A stretch of DNA of 64,000 bases. Origin: Hydractinia symbiolongicarpus. Its lineage: Eukaryota; Cnidaria; Hydrozoa; Anthoathecata; Hydractiniidae. The translations under genes were made by a program, and so were the position numbers. The number at the start of each line of letters is the position of its first letter. Position 1 is the stretch's first letter. This document shows positions 1 through 39,163 of the stretch, in pieces. The DNA lies in NCBI RefSeq assembly GCF_029227915.1, contig NC_079885.1:9236001-9300000 (forward strand), written 5' to 3'. The notes beneath the pieces were generated by a model, which saw nothing but the letters and a program-made list of their open reading frames with translations, ran no database searches and was not told the origin of the DNA.

Positions 1-205
1 TGGCCTATCTCACACGTCTTTATTGACTAATTTACACGGGATTATTGCAAAAAGTTACAAAGTAATTGGAATTAAACAAATATATTGAATATGTAATGAA
101 CTGGTTTTCCTACTTGATATTAAAAAGAGATTTCCCTTTCTTTTTTTTGCTTCGTGCTATTTTGCTAATCTAAAATTTTTAATATGTATGCATGTCCTCA
201 TCTAG

Positions 206-27603
<27,398 letters not shown>

Positions 27604-27992
27604 TTCGTTTACATAAATCACTCGAAAATGCTCGCTAGGCGCTTGAAAGGGGCGATTTTAACAATTTCTTTTGTAATTAAGTATTTACTATAAAAATTAT
27701 CAAATTGGAAGCTTTTATTTGTTTTGTTTTTGACAAATGATTTTCTGTATCAGGCTTGCTCCTTTTGCATTCGTCTTTTTAACTTATTAACCTTTTGGCC
27801 TTGAATAGAGCAAGGTGAAAAGTTCGCACTGAGGAGTTAATTTATGATAGTATTTGACACAAACAACACAGCACAAAAAAATATATGTAAATATATTTGT
27901 ATCTATAATGTATATATATTAATCCTGTTTATATTGTTTAATTATTTATTATATGTTAATATTAATCCTTTTTCGACGTTGTGTTAATTGTA

Positions 27993-27998
27993 AATAAA
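27993..27998 (+). terminator. Candidate poly(A) signal of the channel gene
   Basis: A canonical AATAAA lies 390 bases after the stop codon, at the end of a very AT-rich 3' untranslated stretch. No other strong candidate was singled out between the stop and this site. Confidence 0.5.
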
Positions 27999-28309
27999 TT
28001 TCTAAATTGAATTTTAAAACAAAATTCCCAGGGCCACAGTAACTTAACAATTCATTAATTGTCAACACTTCAGTGAGAAGCAACTTGTTATACCTCGAAC
28101 TGACAAATTAATTAGATTTATTTAGTTACTGGCGGCTTTTAATAAAAATATATATATATTAACCAAGAATATAACGCACACCTAAAAATGCGTAATAGAT
28201 GTTTTAGTCCATGTCCATATGGTTCAAAGCAACCTTCCCGGAAATGCCATTACAATACTTTATATCGCGGGAGGAATTAAATTTCGCGTTTCACGAAAAG
28301 TTTATGAAT

Positions 28310-29820
28310 TTAGTATAATTTCAGAAAAAAAATATTTTGAATATTAAATGCTTTATTCGGTGAAACTTTCGCGAGAGATACTTTCGCGAGTCCGAACACT
28401 CGCGAAGTTTTTTGGATAAATTTTCGCGAATCTACAAATGTATGTACTTTCGCGAAAAGTGGAATTGCCCGATTCGTGATTTTGAACTTAAATTTTATGT
28501 TCATATAAAAAAGAGGCCTATATTCCTTTTAGATAGAAAAAGAAAGAAGTGCTTCTTAACGATGTAGTTTTCTTTGTAATGGTATGTAAAAACTTCTATT
28601 TACAAATTAGGTTCATCATCAAAATCACAGAACAGATCAAACACATTTTTAGGTTCGTCTTTTATGGAGTTATATATGGGACAAAATTCGTGTATGGTTT
28701 TTGCCGCGTCGTAATGCTTTTCGTCGTGTCGTATCTTTCTTCGTGGTGTGGTTTTCTTAGCAGCGTAATAGTTTTCGTCGTGTCGTATCTTTCTTCGGCG
28801 TGTGGTTTTCTTCGCAGCGTAATGGTTTTTGTCGTGGCGTATTACTTATGTTGGTGTGATCTCATGTTTCGTCGTGTCGTATGTCACTTCGTGGGGTATT
28901 TCACTTTAAGGCGAAATAGTTATGCTTTTTTTACACGGAAATACTAATTTCGTGAAGCTTTTACTCAATATATTTTACTTTCTTTCTAGTGGCTTTGGTC
29001 TTTCTAGTGGGTAGTGGGTAGAGCTAGCTATTATTTTGGTCATTTTCTTTTAATAAACGATACATTCTTAGCTATAGATTTAGCTAGCTAGCTATACATT
29101 TTAAGCATGCTACACTGTATAATCTATTATCTATTTTGTAGTTTAAATGGATCAAGTAAATCAAGTAACCTAACTACATAAACATAAATTATTACATAAA
29201 ACTCTTACACGATACATAATATTTATTAAAATAGATATAACTTAAAAATAGAATATAATTTTTTAGCAATAAACTAAAGGTTTTGTTTATTTTACTGCAC
29301 TTTATTCATGTGACTTGGATTACTTGTATGCGCTACACGAATTTAGTAATTTCGTATTAAAAAAGCGTAAAAATTTTCGCTACGAAGTAAAATACGCCAC
29401 GAAGTAAAATACGCTGCGAAGTGAAATACGCCGCAAAGTGAAACACCCCACGAAGAAAGATACGACACGACGAAAAGCATTTACGACCCGACGAAAAGCA
29501 TACACGAATACTGTCCCATATATAACTCCATAGTCTTCTTCCGGCTCTCACGCATCTTCGTCATCATCCTTTTCGCCTGTAACTCGGTTATAAGCATGAA
29601 TCATCATCGTTTTTGTTTATTTCTAAGTTTATTCCAACCTCGTTCCCAGCCCCAAATGTCTCTTTTTTTATCGGAGGGCGGGCGAGCCAAGTGAAGGCGA
29701 GTCAAAAAACAATTTGGAAAATTTGAACTGAATAAAATTTCGCGAATGGCCATTTTTGAAAGTTTCGTGAGACAAAGTTTCGCGAAAAGGGCCAAAAATC
29801 GCGAAAGTTTCTCTCGTGAT
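28310..29820. repeat. TTCGCGAA-rich repeat flanking the foldback element
   Basis: Clusters of TTCGCGAA and related CGCGA motifs lie at 28370-28460 and 29735-29815, one on each side of the foldback element. Both share AAATTTTCGCGAA followed by ACTTTCGCGAAAAG-like blocks in direct orientation. The foldback may have inserted into one older repeat. Confidence 0.5.
28655..29535. mobile_element. Foldback element with long inverted arms
   Basis: The left arm (about 28655-28965) and right arm (about 29335-29535) are imperfect reverse complements. GGAGTTATATATGGGACA at 28662 pairs with the complement near 29530, and the CTTTTCGTCGTGTCGTAT, TTTTACACGG and ACTAA(A)TTTCGTG blocks also pair. Within each arm a CGTCGTGTCGTAT-type unit repeats. 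The 370-base loop is AT-rich and non-coding. This looks like a non-autonomous foldback transposon; no target duplication was identified. Confidence 0.7.
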
Positions 29821-30930
29821 TGTTTCTACGAATAAAGTACCCACATAAACACAATGTTTTAAGCATAAAGTTTTTAACTTCTACGATGGTTATCTGAAGT
29901 TAAAGTCCTGGTAATTCGAGAGAATTAAAATTAGAAGTAAGTTATATTGCTTTCCGAGGCATCTTTTGCGGGAGAATACGAAAATTGAAACATATCTGAA
30001 AGTGCCAGGTAAATCAGAAGAAAAAAACTTTACACTAGTAAATTGTTCCTTAAAAATAGAAAAATTTCAAATTTTGCTAAATTTAATTTTCGCAAATAGC
30101 AAGTTTTTTTAAAAAAACGTTTTCATAAACAATGCCAGAATCACAACGAAGTTTCAGTTATTTTATTTCATTTATTCAATCTTTATGTTTTTAATTATCT
30201 TAAGGAAACGATTAAATCTGCAACTATAATCCCCTTACGGCGAACGACTTAAACTCAAAAACAATCCCAGAAAAAACAACCACAAGAAAACAGAAGTTTC
30301 TGTGGTTTTATTTAATTTATTCTTTTTTGTTATTCACTATATTACAAACTCATTTCACACTACAGCGATCTTCATACACACCGCAAGAACACAAGCAAGC
30401 GCTGGTCCAATCGTTTTTTAAACTATTTCTTCGTCACAGATTTTTCATATTCATTCTTGATTCATCTTCATACACCAATGGTTAACTGGTAATAAATCTT
30501 AACAAAATGAAGTTATAAGTGCATGTTATAGGCTCAACGACTCTAAATGGACTTTTCGAGCATTTCACAATATATTGTTTAATACCCAGCAAAAGGTGAA
30601 GTCTCCCCTGTGTTGTATGGATTGTGGCTCACAGGTATACAGTGTTGTATGGGTTGGGTTAATTGCAATCTTTGAAACAGCCGTTCACATTTAATGACAA
30701 TACAGCATTTCACGTAAAGCACTCTAAATTTAATCAAGTTCTCTGTTCGTCACGCATTTTGGTTAGTAATAACACCACTAAAATTCAGAACAAGTACAAC
30801 GTAGTAGCCAAACAACCGCTCGTTGGTACCAAATTTTCTTTCCATTTTTCGTCCCCACAGACGTAGTACTGTAAATGCACAAACAGGATTGGTTAATGCA
30901 GTGAGATAAAAACGTGTGAAGTATACTAAT
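29821..30930. other. Intergenic stretch between convergent genes
   Basis: AT-rich sequence between the channel gene and the NADH dehydrogenase gene, including the expected 3' untranslated region of the latter. TTTATT at 30305-30312 (AATAAA on the minus strand) is a weak poly(A) candidate. Nothing else was recognised. Confidence 0.4.
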
Positions 30931-33900
30931 TCAAATACGAGATATATCTCGACCAAACACGTACGATTTTATCCAATCAAACAAGATCAAAACACGCATG
31001 CGCAGACTGACGGCTTCACTTGCGTAAGCGCCACGCCATAACCACATGGTCGACCAGCCTTTAAAAGCACCGACCAATGGTAATTCCAGAACAGCTCGAT
31101 TTTTCCCAACATAAGCGAATGAACCCAGATGGTCATATCGAAATGGAACAACATGGTCCATGAAATTCATCGAGATCTCCATCTCATGGTCACTAAGTAG
31201 TTTGCCAAGGTATTTACCTTCTTGAGTAGCTACTTGCGCTGTAGGAGGGAGAGCAGTTTGTACGGCATCAACTTCCAATGCAAACGTACGAAATTCATCA
31301 CGTGATATTTTTTTGGATTTGTTTCGATCAGCTTGGTCAAACAAACTACAGAAAAAACAAAACAATAAATACTGTACAGTGCACAAGCTCTTGATAAAAT
31401 AATCGGACAAAAAAAGTATTTTGAATTTTTTTTATCCCCCGAAATTTTAAGATTTCAAAATTTTGGAAGTATTAAATCCTCACAAAAATTAAAAAATATT
31501 TATTTTATTTTATTATTTTATTTCCATAATTTATTTCCATATTTAATTTTCATATTTACTTTCATATTAGTCATCAATTCCTTAGTTATTAGCTGTGGAA
31601 CACACAGCTTCTAGTTTCGGCTGAAAGCTCGAACAAAATCTTGATCTTCTGGGATTTAAGTCAAGATATGCGTATCTCGGACGCGATTAGTAAAATTGAC
31701 GTTTAATCTGCCATTTTAAAGCTGCATAGCTCAGGTTTGAAAAAGATCTCTTTTTGTTTTGTAAATGCTTCGTATGTATATAAATCTTAGTAAAATGTTT
31801 TTTATTATTTTGGCTATCACGGACGTATATAGCAGACCAGCTACGTAGTAAGTGTCAGATGGCAATATATACATACAGACAGCTAGCTAGCTATTTTGTG
31901 CTTTTCTCTCAAGTTTCCATTTAGTTTGGTATAAGTCTATTTTGGGCTAGCCATTGTTACTTCTTGTGTTGTTTTTTACCAACCTGAAGCTAGCCACAAA
32001 GTAGTAGGGAGGCATATATAGCTTTTGTAATAATAATCCTGCAAATTTTAGCTATAATGCTTTTTTCATACATCATAATTTATTGTGTTTGCTTCACAGC
32101 AATCACAATAAATATTTTATCCTAGTGGTATAAACGAGCTTCGATGTTTATGTTTCGATTGTGCATAAAATCTGAAAAATCGACAGATTATAAAATGGGC
32201 CAGACTATAGAAGAAGAAAGTTAACATTGAGGGAGAACTGATAATTAGCATGTGACAGGACAGTTAGTCCACGCTTAAAGGACTATAATACGGTACAAAT
32301 CTTTTTTGCTGAAATTTCCACAATGTCGATATTGTAATATATGACTTCTCCATTTTTTTCACGCTTGACTACGTCTTTTCAATGTTTTTCCATAAAATCA
32401 GCGTTGTCGTTTCAAGAGCATTCATAAATTGAATCTGCTAATTATATATATGTATATATATACAAAATATATATGGCTAATTATACAGTAACAGCCGTCA
32501 TATTTCTTGTGATGAAGCTGAGGCCATATCGAAGAAAAGTGGATAAATTTAAGCAAATCAGATCTCTACCGTATAATTAGCCACACAAGCAGCTCATTTT
32601 ACTGCATGTATCGTACAATTATCATGTCATGGCGAACTAAATTTAAAGGCTAATTATGTTAAATTAAGGTAAATTATAATCTGCATGCAAAAACTAGATT
32701 TTAATTTTAAGATCAAATTAAGATGCCTTTACTCAAAATTAAAGTTTGTAATAAGCTGGTTGGTCTACGGCTTATCGCATGCTTATTTTGCCTGTCGATT
32801 TGCGCAAAAGATCTTGGGAATATTTACAACACCACATAACAATGGAACTAGTCTGAAATTGCTCAGATTTGTAGAAATTTTCTGCAGACCATGTCTCAAA
32901 GGGTGTTCTATTGGACTAGCCTTCAACCCATAAAACAACGGTTGACTATCGCAGATATCTTTTGATTTTCGCCCATGGTATATCTCCCTGTCATCCTTTT
33001 TCAGGCGTCCTTGGCACAAAATAACAATTCGGCTACCAGTTTAAATAAAACATGCTAATTATTATTAGGCTCACTGCTCAGTGACTAAACAAGAATGTTC
33101 TACAATTTAGCCACCCTGTTTAATTTTTCCTCTGTAAAACAAGCACCAAGCATTAGTTATGCTACCTAAATTGCAATGTCAACCTTTTGTTGCTTTAATG
33201 AGTTTCATATCTTCCATGCTTAAAAGTGTTTTCTTGATGCTGTATATATTTTATTGACATAAACTAGCTCTTATGCAGGGATTTTGTTTTATTAAAACAT
33301 GCTTTTACTGGTACAACTTTTACCTTTTATTAGAAACATTATTTACTTAAAAAAATGATGTAACTTTTGTAATTCATTATATTTCAGTCTTGCGTTTCTG
33401 AAAAGTAATAAAAGCAATTTTTAGTAATTAGTCTAGCATTACCTGTTGCAAATGGCTTGAATTTTTATTTGTTTGCAATACGTTGATGATTAGAAATGGG
33501 CTTTGTGTATCCTCAGTAACAAAAATTTTAATTAGGTTTTCCCAGCCTAAACCTTTTCAACTACCGACTTAAAGCCTCAAGGCGTAAACTATTAAAAATG
33601 GGTTAAAAACTTGCAAATTGATTTTTTAGATCTCATTATCCATTTAAATTTCTAATACAATTTTGTCAAAGTTTTTAATAATTAGCTTGCTATTTTACCT
33701 AGAAAAGTCAGAAATAAAATTTTTTAGGAACTAATTATTTAAAAAGGAGATTGCCGAAGACTGCGACAACTGTAGTAGAACAGACAACGGTTGTAAACAA
33801 ATCCAAAGAAAGTCTTGGAAATTGCGCGTTTTTTATGTTTTTTCTAAAACAACAATAAAGACTTTTAGGTCACTCGACCTTTTTAATTAGAAATTTGCTA

Positions 33901-36900
33901 CATTTGTCTTTTACACTTTCTTTTCACAAACAATTATTTTTTGCACTTCGGCCCAAACATTAGCTACTTAGGGAAAACCCTTTCCTTAAAAATTTTTTTA
34001 CTCATTGTTATCCTGGGTAAAATTATGCAAGGCAAATGTTTTTTTTCCAAAGTATTTTAAAACGAGTAAAAGTTCGACCTTTACAGTTTAGATTTTTATG
34101 CAGTTTAACAAAAATTATTAGATTTTTTGTTCGATCTACTTTGTCTCCTTAATGTTAAAAAGTTTAAAGTTGTAAGGCTTTTATCTCTAAAAAAACGTGT
34201 AATCAAAAATTAAAATTTACAAAAAATTTTTTGCAAAAATATGAATAAAGTCATCAGCTAATGTTGCCAGAAGACAGTAACAATTTCATGCTTTAAAACA
34301 CTTTTAAAGGTAACAGTAGAGAAACAACCTTTAATTATAACTTTAAATATAAATTTAAATCTCCTTACTCTTCTATCTCCTTAAATTGATGACATAAATG
34401 AGGACATTTCTTCATTCCACTTTCCAACACATCTATTAGAAGAAACATGCCAAGTTAGATCAATGTGCAATTTGCAAGTAACCATAGGGTTGGAAATAAT
34501 TCGCAGTTTACAATTGTAAAGAACACCAAATCTTTCTTTTATTTTAAAATATAATGAAAACAAGTTTGAAAACTACAAAACTACAATGTTTTTAGGTGAT
34601 GTCAAAGAGTGATTTAAAGTTACAGAAAATGTTGATTTAGCAAAAACAAACATGATTTTTTACAGATTAACCATAAAAAGAGGAAAGTTTTTTAAGGTTA
34701 AGCGCTGGTGAAAACTTTTGCACTGTACCTAGTTACGCGCATATAATGTTCGTAATTTACGAAAAATTCTACAAAAGTACAGTTATTAAACAATTAAGGA
34801 AAAATTTTTGGACAGAAAAAATGTTTTATTCTCGCGTGAAAATAAACAGACCTATGCGAAAACTAACAAATGTAAAAATTGTTCTAAATAAAGTCACGTT
34901 ACTATGCGCTGCAAACAACTAATATTCACAAAAAACCTTAAAATGGTTCATTCGGAATAATTAATTTTCGCGAACTGTTTTTTTTTTATCTAGCGAAAAC
35001 TTGAGAGAGAATACATACCTTCAAACTGATCAAAATCGAGTTCTCCAGTTTTCTTTACATCGACTTCGTTAAACAAGTCGTCAATATAATCCACCAATTT
35101 TTCATTTTGGATCGTGGCACAATCACCAACTGCAAACACATTCTCAGTGTTTTTCACTTTCAAAAATATATCTGTAATTAACCCCATTCTAAAAAATGTG
35201 AGCAGAAACTTACGGATTGAACACTTTTGCCCAAAACAGTTCAGTTTTCCATTCCTTTCTATTTAGATATTTTTCCTTGACCATTTAATAGCACGATGCT
35301 TTTTTAAGTAAAAAATCTTTAAACCCCGGGTAGATTATGCAAAATTATGGCTGGAAAAATTTATCGTCAATTTTACTAATTTATTTCCATGCACCTAACT
35401 TAGGATTATATCGCAGGAAATTGCGCAGCTGGTTTGCGAAAATTTCATGTATTGAAGTATACATAATGTCACCAAATGGTTTATCCACCAAATACAGACC
35501 TATTTGTTTGGCCTGGCACTTCGTTCATGATCTTCTTCGTGATAGATCTAGGTGCGTTGCCAGCAGACCAAACACACATACCATACCCCATTGACTTCAC
35601 TTCTTTAGTTTTAGAATCCATCAAATGCATCAAGTTTGATTCCACACCAGTGACAAATGTATTGGTTATAACATTAATACCTTCTCTCTTGAAATGACTT
35701 TCAGTATAGCGGCTAATCTGGAGAAAACATTGTGTTTTTAATGCTTTAAATATACAAAATTAAAAAAGGTGCTATAACATTGGAGTTTCTTAGAAATCTA
35801 CATTTTCAAATTCGCGAAGATCAGGAAGTTGCAATCACGAAACAAAATTAAGATGGTACCTCTTCAGAATAAGTGTTAAGAATTTTATTTAATCCATCAA
35901 CTAACGTAATCTGTGATTTTTCGATTAATTCTTTGGGGTAGAATCTTGTCAAATCACTTTTGAGGAAGTCTCTCAATTCTGCAGCAAATTCAACACCTTA
36001 ATATTAATTGCATATAATTTCAAATGAAAATGCAATATTTTAAACACACAACAAACGCACTTTAAAGGGAAATAGTTTTTGCAGGTAAATATTTTTTAAT
36101 TTTTTTTTAAAAAAAAATTATATTATTTCGCGAGAAAACATTTTCGCGAATGAGATGTGTGAAGATTTTTCGCTTGACTTAATTTTCGCGCATGAGAATA
36201 AAGAAAAACGGAGTCCAAAAGTGTAACAGTGCAAATAAAAAGTATGATTGCGATTGATAGCTCTTCTTATAATCGCGTAAGCTTCCTATATACCCCTGCC
36301 CTATTGAACCACTTTATGCGGACAACACTATAGTGGCGCGAGAAATATCAATTTTTTTTCCGCGGGTTTCATTTGCGGAAAGTAATTTTTTAAAAAGAAG
36401 AAAAGTTTTCCCTGCGATAATTGCGGTAAACAATTCAAAACTTGCACATTTGTACAAAAAAGAGGAAGTAAATTGTTAAAAAATATGAGACAACTACCTG
36501 TTGGTCCTCCGCCAACGACAACAAAATGGAGCAGTCTACGAATTTCATGGTCTGGCTGTCCTGGCATATTAGCAGTTTCAAAGGAGTCCATGATATTTTT
36601 GCGAATTTCTTGTGCCTGTTTCACATTCTTAAGATAATGTGTATTTTCAGCCACGCCTTTGATATTGAAAGTCGCGGTCTGTGCCCCCACGGCGACAACA
36701 AGGTAATCATAACCGAGTGTGAACTCCTGTTGCCTTCCAACAATATCTAAAACCAAGAAAATATTCAAATTCATTGTATACAGTTTTTAAAAGTCAGATA
36801 ATTATTCAACAAAAGATTTTATTTACTGGTAAAAGATTCCTACTTCTCAACAATTTGAACATATTTAAAGTTTGAATTTAACCAAAAAACCTAAGATCCT

Positions 36901-39163
36901 AAGTCATAAGTCCGTTGTGAACTGATCATTGACATGTAAAAATTCACCAGTTCAATTTGCTTGCAATGCCGAAAGAAACAAAAAAATTTGTTTTCAACAT
37001 CTCGCTATCCCAAAAAAAAACCTTGGTCCCAACATCATTTAGAGCCTCGTTGACTAAAATTTGCCCCACTATCTTGAATTATTGTCTATCTTGGAATAAT
37101 TTTTCTTCCTTCGTAACAAATTACAGTCGTTAGCTTGAACTTTCTAGAAAATTTCGCTCATAGAAACCAACCACATCAAATGTCCAACAAAAAAAAAAAA
37201 GAAAAAAAAAAGCAGTTCAATTGGACACTCAAAATCCACTTTTGATAATTTTGTCGACGGTTTGTTAAGAAAATATAGAAGGCCGGAGGAAATGTCAATC
37301 TTCACTTTCAACACTTGAAAATGCAGAAAGAACTAAACATTAATGTTACACCAATATTTTCGATAACTACATCGTGGTAAAAAGGATCGGGAATGCGAGA
37401 GGCAATAACACATTTATTGCTATTTATATAAACTATCGCCATAAGCTATTTCAGATTTCAAATTTTTGAATGTTTTTTAATCTTTAAAAGGTAGGGTTTT
37501 ATTCTATAATAAATTGATAATTTCTACAACTTTCTTTTGACATCCTTTTTTCTGAGTTATACCGCAACTCGCCGAAAAAATTAAAACCTTGCGATCTCGA
37601 ATTCTTTTAATCTCGTTATCTGTCTCCAAAATCTCCAACTTTTTTTCTGGTCCACTGAGGGTTCGAGTGTATATTTTGTGGAAGTTTGGGGCTGTTCTTT
37701 TTTTAGCAAACATTTGAGATGATTTTATAGTTTTTAGCTAGGAAAAGCCTTGTTAATTTAATTATGCAAATAGATTGAAAATAATATTACTTCTGCTCAA
37801 GTATTAAGACTTGTGAATCTCTCTCCGTGTTTTTAAGTGTTTTATTGTTCTAAATTGTAGGTAACGGTGGTTTTGTTTTAAGATGGATTTAAATTAACCA
37901 GATATGTAATTTATTCGTAGCATTAAAAAATGTATGTCAAATGGAATGGAGGATGATTGGGTAAAAAAGTGTACAGACTTATAGTTCCTCGGGCAACACC
38001 CAGAGGTGGACAGAGAAAGATTTGACAGGAAGTAATAAGGACAGGCTTGATTCAGAGGAATTTGAGTTTGATCTCATACAGTCTAGATCAGATTAGAAGT
38101 AAGTCATTAATATACCCCCTCCAACACATGATAGCATGGAAAACAAGACGTTAAGTTGAGAATAATGATAATGATGTTTATCGTTCCTGAATTCGAGACA
38201 GCTTCTAAAATATTTTGGTTGTTTAAAAATAATGTTTACAAAAGAAGTTTTTTAGAAATGATGATGATGCGCCCTGAACAATATAGTTAAACTTTAAAAT
38301 CCTAGTGTATCTAACAAATTACACTTTGAAGCATAAACAGATTGTAGGTACCATTGTAAAAAATTTTTAAAAATCTTTATCAGAGAAAGAAATTGTAATT
38401 CGTTGTTGTGGCTACCCTATGCATATATTGCATTATTACAAATACATACTTAATATTGGGTCATAAAAATAAAAAAAGGAAAACAACAAACAACAACAAC
38501 AAACAACAAACAACAACAACAGCCATATACAAAAAGACTATAAATGTTTACATAAAAGTTTTGTTGCACCTCATATTTGAAAATAAACAATATTTAAAGT
38601 ATATAGATACTGGAACACCTCTCCAATAATATTATATGTGTATTAAGAAGTTGTATCTAAAGTTATATATACCTGATAAATCTGTGCAAACAACTTTGTT
38701 GTCTTGGACTTTCACCTCTGTACATTCTGCTTCGTAAAATTTAACACCGGATTTATGTTTCCTTGTAATTATCTTTCTAATTGGCTCAACAATACTTCTT
38801 CCCTCGACAGTACCAACTGTTACTCCTGGTAACAATGGAGTGAATAAAAAATAATTCTGAGGTGACACAATTGCCACATCATATTCGTCGGGTTTTAACG
38901 ATCGAATAAAATTAACAGCACCCCAACCAGAACCAAGCACAACGATTTTTTTCTTTGGTTCATTTTCTGATTTAGAATAAACTACAATGTATGCCAAACC
39001 ACCAAGGAATGATATCACTGAACCTGAAAACGCAGAGATAACGTATTTGTAACTTCCTGTATTTTTTCTTTGCAGCACACTTCCACGAAAACCATGAACT
39101 CGCAAATGCTTCAGTGCATGAAAAACTTTTGCAGATATTTTAGTACCAATCATTCTATAGTAT
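30931..39163 (-). CDS. Type II (alternative) NADH:quinone oxidoreductase with EF-hands
   Basis: Coding exons in order: 39153-38673, 36746-36498, 35996-35860, 35717-35500, 35188-35019, 34432-34369, 31345-30931; 577 residues. All borders are GT/AG and phases agree. The N terminus (MIGTKISAKVFHALKHLRV...) is basic and precedes a hydrophobic segment, as in a mitochondrial membrane enzyme. KIVVLGSGWGAVNFIRSL is the FAD fold, FVVVGGGPTGVEFAAEL the NADH fold, and TENVFAVGDC the flavin-proximal motif; QVATQEGKYL and the C-terminal LFDWIKSYVFGRDISR are typical of NDH-2. It moves electrons from NADH to quinone without pumping protons. Two EF-hand loops are degenerate (first lacks Glu12; second has Lys for Gly6). 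Vertebrates and insects lack this enzyme; several cnidarians have it. Lead 5' UTR begins at an AG acceptor ten bases before ATG. Confidence 0.95.
31346..34368 (-). other. 3-kb intron of the NDH-2 gene with repeats
   Basis: Contains TAGCTAGCTAGC-type stretches near 31880 and a TATATA-rich block near 32440. A segment around 32230-32330 shares short blocks (GAACTGATxATTAGCxTGT) with 47785-47860, suggesting an old interspersed repeat. No exon was recognised. Confidence 0.4.
37945..38165 (+). mobile_element. RTE-like retroposon 3' fragment (copy 2)
   Basis: Plus-strand remnant in the first NDH-2 intron (antisense to that gene). AGTTCCTCGGGCAACACCCAGA, GACAGGAAGTAATAAGGACAGGC and the end CATGGAAAACAAGACGTTAAG match the 3' end of the copies at 54510-55800 and 62675-63180. 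It ends in an ATGATAATGATG tail. Confidence 0.75.
38478..38522. repeat. AAC-rich microsatellite
   Basis: A 45-base run of AAC/AACA units just downstream of the first NDH-2 coding exon, inside the intron. Confidence 0.9.

Noticed and set aside
28549-28947. Plus-strand open frame of 132 codons
   Set aside because: It lies mostly in the repeated left arm of the foldback element, with Val/Phe/Ser low-complexity content.
35480-35720. In-frame stop that would make NDH-2 a pseudogene
   Set aside because: The stop lies past the donor at 35499-35498; splicing to 35188 gives the expected QTNRMGLITDIFLKV reading.
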